A DNA stretch of 64,000 bases from Suttonella indologenes (GTDB taxonomy: Bacteria; Pseudomonadota; Gammaproteobacteria; Cardiobacteriales; Cardiobacteriaceae): assembly GCF_900460215.1 (NCBI RefSeq), contig NZ_UHIA01000004.1:380001-444000 (forward strand), read 5' to 3'. Numbering within the stretch: the first letter of the stretch is position 1; every line of letters starts with the position of its first letter. Below the pieces are notes generated by a model. It ran no database searches, had not been told where the DNA came from, and saw nothing but the letters and a program-made list of their open reading frames with translations. The translations under genes were made by a program, and so were the position numbers. Positions 43,663 through 55,000 of the stretch are shown in pieces.

Positions 43663-46600
43663 TGCCAGCTCTCCGCGATAATTTGGGCGACCGCTTGCCC
43701 ATTAGAACCTGTTAGGCAATTGAAATGGTTGCCGCTAATGTCTCTAATATTGAGTGTGCCAAGACAATATTCTTGCCAAAATTGGCTCATATCAGCCTTT
43801 AATTGTGGCAAGAATGGAATGTCTCCGCTTTGTCGCAAGAAAGTAATGTCTCCAAAATAGCCTGAGTCATTAAAACGAGTAACGGCACGCAAGCTGGCAA
43901 TATAGATTTCACGCAAAGCAAGCAATTCATCAATGCTTAGACTCAAGGTTGGGCTATGATTAGCAAGTTGTGTTAGACGTTCAATGGTGCTATGCGGCAT
44001 GGTGTTTAGCACGGCAGCGATGTTAGGAAATTCTGTGGCAAGGGTTTGCATAACGCCATCAGATAAGTGTTCGTGAAAGCGGTGGCGAGCGTTAGAAATC
44101 AATGCACCTAGCTCATCTTGTGGGAAATGAAGTCCCATGAAAGCAGGATCTTCTCCTAATAGGCGGGCAAAAGCATAATCGAGTAAAACATTATCTTCTA
44201 CTTCGAAAGGAATGCGATAAGCACTAATCACGCTAAGATTGACGACTTGTATACCTCGAGTCAGTAAGCGTTCTGCCATGACAGCTGCAATCAATCCTCC
44301 CATACAATAACCTAGTAAATAAACCTGTTTATATCCAGCTGCAACGATGGCTTGCACATAGCGTTCCGCTAGATGTTCAAATAAGGTTTCGGCTGGTAGG
44401 GTTAAATAGCCATCATCTTTAGTACGGATTAGACCAAGACAAATAGGGCGTTCCGATAATTGTGCAAAAGCGGTGATAACATCGCGATAGGGTTGGATTC
44501 CACCTGAGCCGTCATGAACCAAAATAAGCGCAGAGGTTTCATCATGGCGCTTACCAACCGCTGGCAATAATAATTGTAATGGAGATGAAGGCTCTGCTTC
44601 TTTTGCAGTTTCAAGGAGGTGGCTGTTATTTGGGAAAAAGCATTGCGTGCAATGTGCAAGTGTTGGTTTAGCAACAATTTCTCGTAATAGGCTGTCCCAT
44701 ATCAATTGTTCTCCTCTAGTAATCCTTTTGCGTAAGATGCCGATACAGCGTGCTAATAGAAGAGAATCTCCACCAAGTGCAAAGAAATTGTCTTCTGGAT
44801 TAAGAGGGGTTTCTTCTCCCAAATTTAATACTTCTCGCCAAATGGCAGCTACTTGCTGCTGTGCTTCGTTTAGCATAGAAGTAGTGGCTTTGCTAATAAA
44901 AGATGAAGAAGAAAGGGATTGATTGACAGGTTTTACAAGCAGATTTTGCAATTGTTTGCGGTCAATTTTCCCGTTTATGGTGAGAGGAAGTTGGGGGAGG
45001 ATCGTGAAACCGCTTGGAATCATATAGGCAGGCAATTTGGTTTGCAGTTGCTGTACAAGCATGAAGGGTTGAACTTGGTCAGAAAAGCGGTGTTTTTGAG
45101 CCAAAATCACGACTTGATGAAATGCCTGATTCACCGCTTGTTCACGTTGATTATATTGAGGATTATCTTCATCGGGGAAAAGATGTGTGCTTGTAAAAGC
45201 AGAGTTTGCTAATGCGTTTTGCCAGTCAGTGTAATCAAAAAAGACTTCTTCACGAGATGCCCGTTCATCGGTAAAGTCCGTCAATCCTTCTTTAAATTCC
45301 ATTGTAATCATTAAAGGTGCATTAGGGCGACTGGCATCAATTGCCGCTAATATACCTTCTGGTACAAGCAATGTATGAATAGCATCTAAAGCCTTTGGAA
45401 TATGATTTGCGTTATGTAAAACATTCGCACAAATGACAATATCAAATGAAGATGCGGCAAATCCTTGAGCCTGAAAATCTTGGTTTAGATTAAATTGTTG
45501 GCAATGTAGTTGTGGCCATCTTCTTTTTGCGTTATTCAGAAAATAATCTGAAATGTCTGTAAAAGTATAATCATAATCTAAAGCAAGTTCGGTGGATAAT
45601 TTTTCTAATAAGGGAATAATAACCTGTGTCGTTGCGCCAACTCCGCCACCAATTTCTAAAAGACGTAATTTTTTATTATTTTTCAATAAATTTTTGGCAT
45701 ATTCCTCAATAATTGAAACAAGTAATTCATTGAGATGGCGATTGATTAGATTATCTGCATAAGAAGCATTGGCAACATCCATTTCTCCTTCTGGGAAAAG
45801 TAATGATAAAGGATTTAATTTTCCTTCTACTAATTCCGTTAAACCAATAATACATTGCTCAATATAATCTAATTGTTGTTTTCCATAATAAATTTTATCT
45901 CCTAGCGGTCGGGCTAATGTTAATAAATGCTGCGCTTGCTCAAGGCTAGGATTGTTATATTCAATAGAATGTTTATTGAGTAATTTTTTCCAACGTTTTA
46001 ACAGTGCTAGATGTCCGGGGGCAGGGTTAATATTCCCTTGTAAAATAGCACACATGGCGCAATAAGATGCTTCATTAATTTGTTTAAACATATCCAAGAA
46101 AGTTTCTTGGTCAAGCTGATGTAAAAATTGTTTATGTTGAGTGCTTAATTTTTGAGAAATACCTTTGCTTAAAGGAGAGACTGATGATTTTGCTTTAATC
46201 ACGCTGTAAAGTTGCTGATTATCTACAAAGGCAATAGCATCTTCTACTTCAGGTAGAGATTTTAATACGGCTTCTATTTCACCCAGTTCAATGCGATATC
46301 CACGCAATTTAATTTGATTGTCCTTACGCCCCAAAAATTCAATTTCGCCATTTGGTAAATAACGCCCTCTATCACCCGTGAGAAAACTTTGCAGCTTAGT
46401 ATCGGGGTGAGTAAAAAAAGCTTGATTTGGTGCACCGAGATAGCCATTGCTAACACTCGCTCCGCTAATCATAATTTCACCAATTTGACCATACACTGCT
46501 TCTTCTAAGTCTTCATTGACAATGTGCATTGCTTGTCCATGCAAAGCTCTGCCGTATGGAATGCTTGCTTGATTGCTGTTGAATGTGGAGGATGGAAAAT

Positions 46601-49022
46601 GATAATTTGACCAAATAGCCGCTTCTGTTGCGCCACCTAATGCAATAAAGCGACATTGTGGTGCAAATTTGGCTAAATGTTGTGGTTGTTGCACAGGTAT
46701 CCAATCTCCTGATAAGAGTGCCGCTCTCAAGGCTGTGGGCAAGGAAGATGCTTCTCGCTCACAGACCTCTAATAACAGTTGCATTTGTGCAGGTACAGAG
46801 TTCCAAATAGTAACGCTATGTTTATGCAAATCTTCTAACCAAGCATTAGCATCAAGCCCTGTGCTGTCTTGAGGGATAACTATCGAACCACCGACTTTGA
46901 GTAAAGAGAAAACATTAAAAATTGCAAGATCAAAAGTTGGCTGAGAGAGCGCAAAGACCTTATCTTGATGATTGAGCGCTAACATTTCTTGCATTGCGCA
47001 CAAGGTATTCATGGCTTGTTGATGTGTAATGGGAACACCTTTTGGTGTGCCTGTTGAGCCAGAGGTAAAGATAATATAGGCAATTTCTTCGACGTTTGCG
47101 TTGTAATCCTCTGCATCTGTTTCAGGACCAATAATGTCTTGATCAAGATAGTGGCAATGATGTTGAGGGCGTGTTTGCTCCAAAATGTTATGCATTGCCG
47201 CTATGCGATCTGTAGGTGCATGCGGCGAGATTGGCACAAAAACTCCTCCTGCTAATAGTGTTCCGATTTGAGCGGCAATTTGGGAGAAACCCATCGGTAA
47301 TTGTATGAAAACAGCATCACCTGCTTGCAGCTTTTGTGCATATAAATAATCGCGATATTGACGTGCTTTTTGCAACAATTCACTATGGCTGAAGCATTTA
47401 TCCCCATGAATAATGGCAATATGATGAGGCTGAGTCTTGACATAAGACAGCCAATCTTGCAATAGAGTTTGATGAGAAGTGCTAGGTAATGAGGGTAGCA
47501 CTAATGAGTGGCGAGGCAAAATGTCATATTGCCAATATTCTGGTTCCTCACAAAGACGATTGAAAGCTTGCGTAAAATCTTGAAATGCAGAATCTAATAC
47601 TGCTTCTGGAAATCCACCTTCGCGACTATCCCAAACAATCGCCAAATCTTGCTGATGGTCAGAAAGTTGTACGTCTAGTAGTACTTGCGGTGTTTGGCTC
47701 AGTCCTAGTGTCAAATCGTTTTCGAGAGGACTTTCTTGAGAATAAATACTTGCCCCAATGGTTGAAGTAACGACCACATCACTAAATGTTTGTTTATTGC
47801 CTGTTTCACGTTCATATAAACGAGAGATTTCCATGCCTGATAGCGCACGATGTTCTAATGCGGTAAATAGAGTGTTTTGAATACGATGCGCACGTTCCAA
47901 TAGAGAGTCTTTTCCGCCATCAATGGTGAGCAACAGTGTTGAAGTGAAGTCTCCAACAATACGTCCGACATCTTCACAAATAGGCATACGATCTAGCAAA
48001 GTAGCGGTGATAGTGGATTGTGCGCTATTCCCATAGCGACGTGCAACACGAGCAAGAATAGCAAGTGCTAGTGCATTAGGAGTGAGTCCAGCATTACGAA
48101 TCTGCTGATTAAGCACTTGCCATTTTTTACTGGGAAGTATAAAAGCACGCCGCCGATACTGTGCAGTGGCTTGATTATTCTCACTCATCGCTCTTCCTCC
48201 TAATATCATTGCTGGAGGGAGCTGAGCGACTTGTTCTTTCCAATAGCTCAAAGCCTGTGCTTTACGTTGCTGTCCTAAAGGACTATCCTGCTGTTTTTGC
48301 TGATAAGCAAGATAATCACGAAAACTTAGACTAGGAGTACTTAGGTTTTGATTAGGGAAGCGTAGCGCTTGAATAAAATCATTTAATAGCGTTTGTAGTC
48401 CTAAAAAATCTGTCAGAATTAAATCAACTGATAAATGTAGACTTTTCTCTTCTTCACCATCAATTAAGACAATATTGAAATAAGGAGGATTTTCAATTGT
48501 GTATTGTTTGTGGCGTAATTGCTCACGAATCTGTTGCTGGGCAGATGCAAAATCTGATTTTTCTGTTACTGTTTCAATGTGTAGTGGTACATCAATGCTT
48601 TCATCAATATGCTGCCAGCCTTCTGCAGAAATGCGAACTTTGAGCATGGGGTGCGCTTGTACGACTTTTTGCCATGCTTGCTGGCAGTCTTGAGCGGTAA
48701 AATCATGTGGATTGTTGAAGCGAAACTCTGCATAGCCATGACAAGCGGTATTACCATTGGCATAAGCTCCTGTACGTCCTATAAGGTAAGCGGATTGCAC
48801 TTCGGTTAAAGGAAATGGGCTATAGGCGTTAGCATCATCTCTTTGAGGTGAATGAATGGCTTGTAAATGGTTAATCAATGCTTCACGCTGAGCTTTGACT
48901 TGCTCACGTAGTTCTGGTGTAAAAACACCTTGTGGTGCCTTGAAGCGCAATTCTCCTGCTTCCAACCATAGTTGGATACCTAGACTGTCAAGTTGTATTG
49001 TTAATTCATGCAAGGTCATCAC
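43659..49022 (-). CDS. NRPS with order docking-Cy-A(MT)-PCP-TE, PchF-like, 1787 aa
   Basis: Domains in order: a TubC-like N-terminal docking domain (1-55); cyclization domain (about 70-480) with DLILTDFLG, keeping both aspartates of DxxxxDxxS but with Gly for Ser; adenylation domain (about 520-950; YIIFTSGSTGTPKG near 657, KDNQIKLRGYRIELGEIE) split by a methyltransferase (about 1000-1350, LLEIGGGVGATTQV near 1124); A10 region (LPLTINGKIDRKQL); carrier domain (FFALGGDSLLLA near 1419); and thioesterase (LGYCMGGLIAA near 1571). The binding-pocket residues I read are D-L-F-N-L-S-L-I-W, a cysteine-type code. Layout and size match PchF of pyochelin, which adds, N-methylates and releases the last cysteine. 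It overlaps the 2282-aa NRPS gene by four bases. Confidence 0.92.
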   Translation of the reverse strand: MMTLHELTIQLDSLGIQLWLEAGELRFKAPQGVFTPELREQVKAQREALINHLQAIHSPQRDDANAYSPFPLTEVQSAYLIGRTGAYANGNTACHGYAEFRFNNPHDFTAQDCQQAWQKVVQAHPMLKVRISAEGWQHIDESIDVPLHIETVTEKSDFASAQQQIREQLRHKQYTIENPPYFNIVLIDGEEEKSLHLSVDLILTDFLGLQTLLNDFIQALRFPNQNLSTPSLSFRDYLAYQQKQQDSPLGQQRKAQALSYWKEQVAQLPPAMILGGRAMSENNQATAQYRRRAFILPSKKWQVLNQQIRNAGLTPNALALAILARVARRYGNSAQSTITATLLDRMPICEDVGRIVGDFTSTLLLTIDGGKDSLLERAHRIQNTLFTALEHRALSGMEISRLYERETGNKQTFSDVVVTSTIGASIYSQESPLENDLTLGLSQTPQVLLDVQLSDHQQDLAIVWDSREGGFPEAVLDSAFQDFTQAFNRLCEEPEYWQYDILPRHSLVLPSLPSTSHQTLLQDWLSYVKTQPHHIAIIHGDKCFSHSELLQKARQYRDYLYAQKLQAGDAVFIQLPMGFSQIAAQIGTLLAGGVFVPISPHAPTDRIAAMHNILEQTRPQHHCHYLDQDIIGPETDAEDYNANVEEIAYIIFTSGSTGTPKGVPITHQQAMNTLCAMQEMLALNHQDKVFALSQPTFDLAIFNVFSLLKVGGSIVIPQDSTGLDANAWLEDLHKHSVTIWNSVPAQMQLLLEVCEREASSLPTALRAALLSGDWIPVQQPQHLAKFAPQCRFIALGGATEAAIWSNYHFPSSTFNSNQASIPYGRALHGQAMHIVNEDLEEAVYGQIGEIMISGASVSNGYLGAPNQAFFTHPDTKLQSFLTGDRGRYLPNGEIEFLGRKDNQIKLRGYRIELGEIEAVLKSLPEVEDAIAFVDNQQLYSVIKAKSSVSPLSKGISQKLSTQHKQFLHQLDQETFLDMFKQINEASYCAMCAILQGNINPAPGHLALLKRWKKLLNKHSIEYNNPSLEQAQHLLTLARPLGDKIYYGKQQLDYIEQCIIGLTELVEGKLNPLSLLFPEGEMDVANASYADNLINRHLNELLVSIIEEYAKNLLKNNKKLRLLEIGGGVGATTQVIIPLLEKLSTELALDYDYTFTDISDYFLNNAKRRWPQLHCQQFNLNQDFQAQGFAASSFDIVICANVLHNANHIPKALDAIHTLLVPEGILAAIDASRPNAPLMITMEFKEGLTDFTDERASREEVFFDYTDWQNALANSAFTSTHLFPDEDNPQYNQREQAVNQAFHQVVILAQKHRFSDQVQPFMLVQQLQTKLPAYMIPSGFTILPQLPLTINGKIDRKQLQNLLVKPVNQSLSSSSFISKATTSMLNEAQQQVAAIWREVLNLGEETPLNPEDNFFALGGDSLLLARCIGILRKRITRGEQLIWDSLLREIVAKPTLAHCTQCFFPNNSHLLETAKEAEPSSPLQLLLPAVGKRHDETSALILVHDGSGGIQPYRDVITAFAQLSERPICLGLIRTKDDGYLTLPAETLFEHLAERYVQAIVAAGYKQVYLLGYCMGGLIAAVMAERLLTRGIQVVNLSVISAYRIPFEVEDNVLLDYAFARLLGEDPAFMGLHFPQDELGALISNARHRFHEHLSDGVMQTLATEFPNIAAVLNTMPHSTIERLTQLANHSPTLSLSIDELLALREIYIASLRAVTRFNDSGYFGDITFLRQSGDIPFLPQLKADMSQFWQEYCLGTLNIRDISGNHFNCLTGSNGQAVAQIIAESWQ

Positions 49023-52000
49023 AAGACTCCTTCTTCTGTTTGTTCAGTATGTTGCTCGAGTTGTTCAATGGCACTAAGAAAATCGCTAAAGTTTGGTTGT
49101 TGTATGAGGGTGCGCAGAGATATTTCTGGATGGATTTGCTGCTGCAACTCTCGAATAAAGCGTGTTGCACGTAAAGAATCTCCGCCATCTCGGAAGAAAT
49201 TATCAGGCACAGTATCAGATGCTAGCGCAAGATGATTTTGCCAAAGATGTGTCAAACGTGCTTTAAGCGGTTGTGCGTGCTTTTCTTGCGTAGAAGGTAG
49301 CAATGCACATAATGTTTCTAGGATAGCCTCTAAAATTTGTTCAATAATTGTTGGTGTTAATAATTGACTGACATAATCTGCACTTAAATGCAAACCTCTT
49401 TCATCATCATATACTTGTAAGTCTAAAGTAACCTGAGGGGTTTGTGAGCAGGCATAGACCAAATGACCAAAGCTAAATTTATCAGCGCGTTGCTGTCCAT
49501 TTAGTCCAAGCCCACAAGTCAGTACAACAGGGAATAAGCCGTCTATAGGATTGCCTGTTTGACGAACGATAGCTCGCGAAAGATGAATGGTGTTATGCTC
49601 ACTATCTTGTAAGTCTGCAAGCGTCTTTTGAATATGGTGTGCTAATGCTAGTAAATCGTATTGTTGAATCAGTTGCCAATTGATTGGTAATAAACGTAAT
49701 ACGGTAAAGTCTCCAAGCGATTGCTGATAAGCTTCTGGTCTGACAAAAGTGGTTAGATTGAGACTAAAATCTGTCTCTATAGAGAGTTGCTTGCTTAATG
49801 CAAAGGCATACGCCGCTGTAAGCAGGCTTGCAGGGGTTAGTTGTGCATTGCGTGCCAGTTGCTGTAGTGGCAACCATAGGCTGTTATCTAAATCTGTTTG
49901 ATAGCGTGCAAATTTTGGTACTTCAAGCATCATCAGACTGTTTTGATAAGGCAGCGGTGGAGCTGGAGGGATATTGTAATGAGCGTTTTGTGCAAATAGG
50001 GTTGGTGGTAAATTCGGGATATTTTCCACCGCTAATAGTGGCAAAGTTTGTCCTGCGTATGCTAAATCGAGTTCATGTAAGATTTGCCACATGGATTGAC
50101 CATCTAACAAAAGGTTATTCATGCCAATTCCAATAGTACGTCTATCTGTTGAAATACGTAGCACGAGCGGTGATTGTATGCTGGCATCGGGGATTTCATG
50201 AGCGGTTTTTTCTCGCACATTATCGCAATACTCAATTTTAGGTGGATTAACAGCGGCAAATTGTCCTAAAGCTTGTTCATTTTGATAGATAATGCCTGCT
50301 TGTAAAATCGGATGTCTTTGTACTAATTGTGCTAAGGCATTGGCAAATTTTTGTGTATCTAGCGCATTATTTTCTGCTTGATATTCAAAATAGCAATGTG
50401 CTCCTACGCCACCCAAGATTTGTTCTTTGGATTGCCCTGCGAGATAGGCTTGTTGCACATCAGATAGTGCAAAACTCTGTTTGACTTTTAGAATAGGGGG
50501 TGTTGTGTTTATAGAAGTTTCTACCGCTTGTGTAGCCAAATAGCTAGCAAAGTTTTGCAGTTTAGAATGGTTGAAAAGGTCGGCTAAGCGCAATTTAGCA
50601 TATCCTTTGGAACGTAGTTCTCCAACAATTTGAGTTGCTTTTAAAGAATCTCCGCCAAGCTGGAAAAAGTCTTCTTGAGCGCCTGGTAAATGATTAAGTG
50701 ATAAGACTTTCTGCCATAAGGCAGCAATTTGAGCGTCATCTGACAAAGATATGGCCTTATTGGTATCAAGCACAGGACTAGGATATTCAGGTAATGCGGT
50801 ATTTTTTATATGAGCGCTGCAATAAAGTAAGTTTGCCCATTCATGGCTTTCATCTATTATCACACCTAGCTTGATGAAAAAGTCTTTCCACTTCTGTGCA
50901 GACTGAATGCTGCTTAGATGAGGATTAAGCAAGCTGGGGTCTAACAAAGCGGATATCTGTGTTGCAGCGCTAATTCCTGTGATTTCAATAATAAATATGT
51001 GTGCTTGTGGATTGCATTGCATAAACTGCCGCAATAGTGTTTCAATACGACTATCGCGATGCAAGCTGGCAGGAATGACAATAATATCTGGTGCGGGGCA
51101 TTCTTCAGGTGTCAGCGGATATACACCTCGCTGATGACTATGCTTAGCTAATTCTGCACTAGGTTCAATAGGATAAAATTGTAGAGAAAGCTGATTCTGA
51201 TGAGCTTGTTTAATGAGTTCTTGATAAATTATTCCAATACCACTACCAAGTACTAAACAGCGACACTCTTTTTGATTTTGTACGATATTAAGCATTTTTA
51301 GCTGCTGATAAAAACGTGCATAAAATGATTCTTCTATCAATACCTGATGTAGAATTGCTTCTGGAGAAAAATGAGGGTGTTGCCATAAGCTCATAGGAGA
51401 TAAATCGCCTAATAAGCACCGTTTCAAATAGGTAATATCAGTATCTAATTCGGGATTAGAATTTTTGATAGCAGGGTAATAATCTTGCCAAGTACTAAGA
51501 ACAGAGGACAGTTCAGTTTTTGGTTTAAGATTTTGAGTCAATAAATCACTAATGCAGGCTTCTATTACTTGTTCATAGGGTGGAATAAGGATTTGCATAG
51601 TAATGCCCAAATTTTGCATTTGAGCAATGAATTGCTGCTGTAGTGTTGCAAAGAAACTAGACTCTATCACGCCATCAAGATAATCCCATCGAATGTTTAT
51701 CCCTTTATCAGCAGGGCTAATTTGGCAATCTAATAACACGCCAGGAGTACGAGTATGTGCCCAAACAACCTTTTGTTTTCCTGAAAAAATACTTTCTGCT
51801 ACCGAACCTAGAGTGCTAGTAAAAACAACGGGATAACTTGCTCTTCCACTAGAAGCGATTTGGCTAAATCCTGGTGCGCGACCACTAACAGCATGAGACA
51901 AATCTTGATTGAGTTTTTGAATTGTTTCACCTTGTATAGATCGGCAAAGTCGTAATTGGCTAAAGTTTCCTAATGCCTGTGGTATATCGTCTGGGCGATA

Positions 52001-55000
52001 AGAAACGGGCAGACAAATCGTAATGACATTTTGGTGGCAACTGTACGCTAAAGCTTGCCCAAAGGCATGGAGTAATAATGCTGTTACTGTTATTTGCTGT
52101 TGTTTAGCTAATTTTTCTAAATCATTACGAGCTTGCGCAGATAGTGTAAATGTTAGAGATTGCGGTAGGTGATATTGCTGCTTAATGGGTTTTAGTGGCA
52201 ACTGTGGTGGTGGATAATCTGATAACAAATTTGTTTGTTTATTAGCGATAGATTCTTGATGTTGAGCATAATGAACAAATGCTTCAATATCACTGGGTAA
52301 ATTGCTTTTGCCCAAACAAACTTCTGATATCCATGCTTCAATAATCATTAATAAAGAACTAGCATCATGACAAAGATAATTCATGGCTAAGCCAATATGT
52401 AAAGGATCATTTTCTACTATTAGCATTTCTATACAAGGTGCTTGTTCAGCATTTGGACAGGCTTGTAATAGATATTGTTTAAGAGATCCCCCTTTGGGGA
52501 GAATTTTTAGCTCAAGCGGTGATGCTTCAACACATTGCTGATGCTCATTTTTTCTCACTAACCTTAAGGCTGGAGTTTGATTAATAAGTCGATTTAAACT
52601 TTCGCACCATATTGATACTGGATGCTCACCGCTTGTTTTTAAAATAAATGAGCAAATAGTAGCTTGAGAAACAATCCCTACTACCCCATCTGAGCCTAAA
52701 GCATAAGCTCGTTGTAGAGGAGTAAGCGGAAAAGCTGTATTACAATCTATTGTGCTAATATTAGAAGAGGTATTTTCTATGTTTAAAGAACATATTTGAG
52801 CAAAATCAGATAAGTTAGGGTGAGTAAATAATTTATCTACGCCTACAGAAATTCGTTTTTTTCTTAATTCCGCACAAACTTTAGTTGCGCTTAAACTATC
52901 GCCACCCAAAGCAAAGAAATTATCTTCATTGTGGATATGATTCAGACCTAATATCACTTGCCAAGTCTCACGACACTGTTCAAGCAATTTTGTCTTAGAG
53001 GAATGATCTGTATGGTGAATATGATTAGAAAATGATAGTTGTGATAATAGTTTCTCTGCCCATTTTCGGTCGACCTTACCATTGCTTGTTAGTACAAGCG
53101 TATCACTAAACACAAATTGTTCTGGAATCATATAGGTAGGTAACGTTCGTGCTAAAGTATTTTGTAACATTTCAGTAGTTAAAGCATCATGTGCAACAAC
53201 CACTGCTCCAAGTGCATGATGTTCACGAATAGGCACAACGACCGCTTTATCCACCTCAGATAACTTGCTTAATGCTTGTTCAACCTCACCACACTCAATT
53301 CGATAACCATTTATTTTAACTTGATTATCTTTGCGACCAAGAAAATATAAAATTCCTTTATGCCAAAACCCTATATCTCCAGTACGATACCAGCGCATTG
53401 CACTAGCCGTTTCTCCACCATCAGTATGGATAAAGCTTTTTTTCGTACGTACTTCATCACGATAATATTCAGCAGCAAGACCAACTCCTCCAATCCATAA
53501 TTCACCGCTAACCCCATCTGCACAATCAAAAATTTGTGATGGTTTATCACAATCATTAATTACTTTCACCACACGATATTGTTGTCCCGCTAAAGGTTTT
53601 CCATAAGGAACTTTTTGCCATGGATTATTTAAATCTTCTTTATTACAAATAATATGGATATTTGACCAAATCGCAGCTTCCGTAGCACCGCCCATTGCAA
53701 CGAGTATGCTATTAGGGCTTGCTAATTGAATACGTTCAAATAAATCATAACTAATCCAATCACCAGAACAAAGATAGCGGCGCAGACTAGGTAATTTATC
53801 ATTAGCTATTAATAGCATTTCAACTAATGCAGGAACTGAATTCCAAATGCTAATATCGAATTTTTTAACTAATTCTCCCCAAGCAAAAGCATCTTTTTTC
53901 TCATTTTCATTAAGAGCAACAATTGAGCCACCACAACTTAATAAACCAAAAATGTCATATACACTTAAGTCAAATTCTAAAGCAGAAACAGCTAATATTC
54001 TATCACGAGCATTAAATTTATTTTGTTGATTAACTGCATATATTGTATTTAGTGCTGAATAATGGCTAATTGCTACTCCTTTAGGCTGGCCTGTTGAGCC
54101 AGAAGTATAAATAATATAAGCTAAAGATGAACTTGCTGCTTGTCTAATATCTGTTTCGCAAGGTAAGCGTGGTTCAAATAATGGAGAATAAGTACTAATT
54201 TCAGAAAAGTCTTGTTCAGTTAAAATATAAGCCACATTTGCAGATTGACAAATATATTGTAAACGTTCTTTTGGAATATGAATATTGAGAGGTAAATACG
54301 TACAGCCACTATACAAAACTCCTAATACTGCAATAATTTGCTCAGCACCTTTGGGAAGGTGAATTCCTACGACTGAATTAGTAGGTACCTTATTTATTAG
54401 AAAAGCTGCAATTTGTCTAGCCATCTCATCTAGACGAGCATAACTAATTTCTCCATGAGAGTCAGAAATAATATCAGGATAAAATTTCTGTAATATGGTC
54501 GGTGTTTCATAGGATAGAGAGAATAACAAAGCTGGTGAATGAGGTTGTTCAGTAACTTTATTACGAAAAGGACTATAAAGCCAATTAGGATCACAGGCAG
54601 GTGGTAAAGAATTAATTTCAAGACGCTGTCTAGCAGTATGAGAACTAATTAATAGACTAGGTGTTTTGTTGTTAATAATATCATTGATTTGTTGGCAAAT
54701 TGCCTCTAAAATAGTGTTGATAATATTTTTATCCAATGTATCTCTGCGAACATCTAATCCAATTTCAATGCGTTCTCCATCAATATTAAATACTTGACAA
54801 TCCATGATTACTTGCGGTGTTTGACCCCAGCAATGTGGTGTTCCTAAAGTTTCTGTTGTTAATTCATCAAAAATACGTTGATTTGCGGCGTAAGTCAGTA
54901 CATATGGAGAGATGCCAACATGACCATGCTGCTTTACTTGAGATAAAATTTCTTCTGGTGCTTCAATGTTCTGTCTCATACGCAAACGCAGATCTCGATG

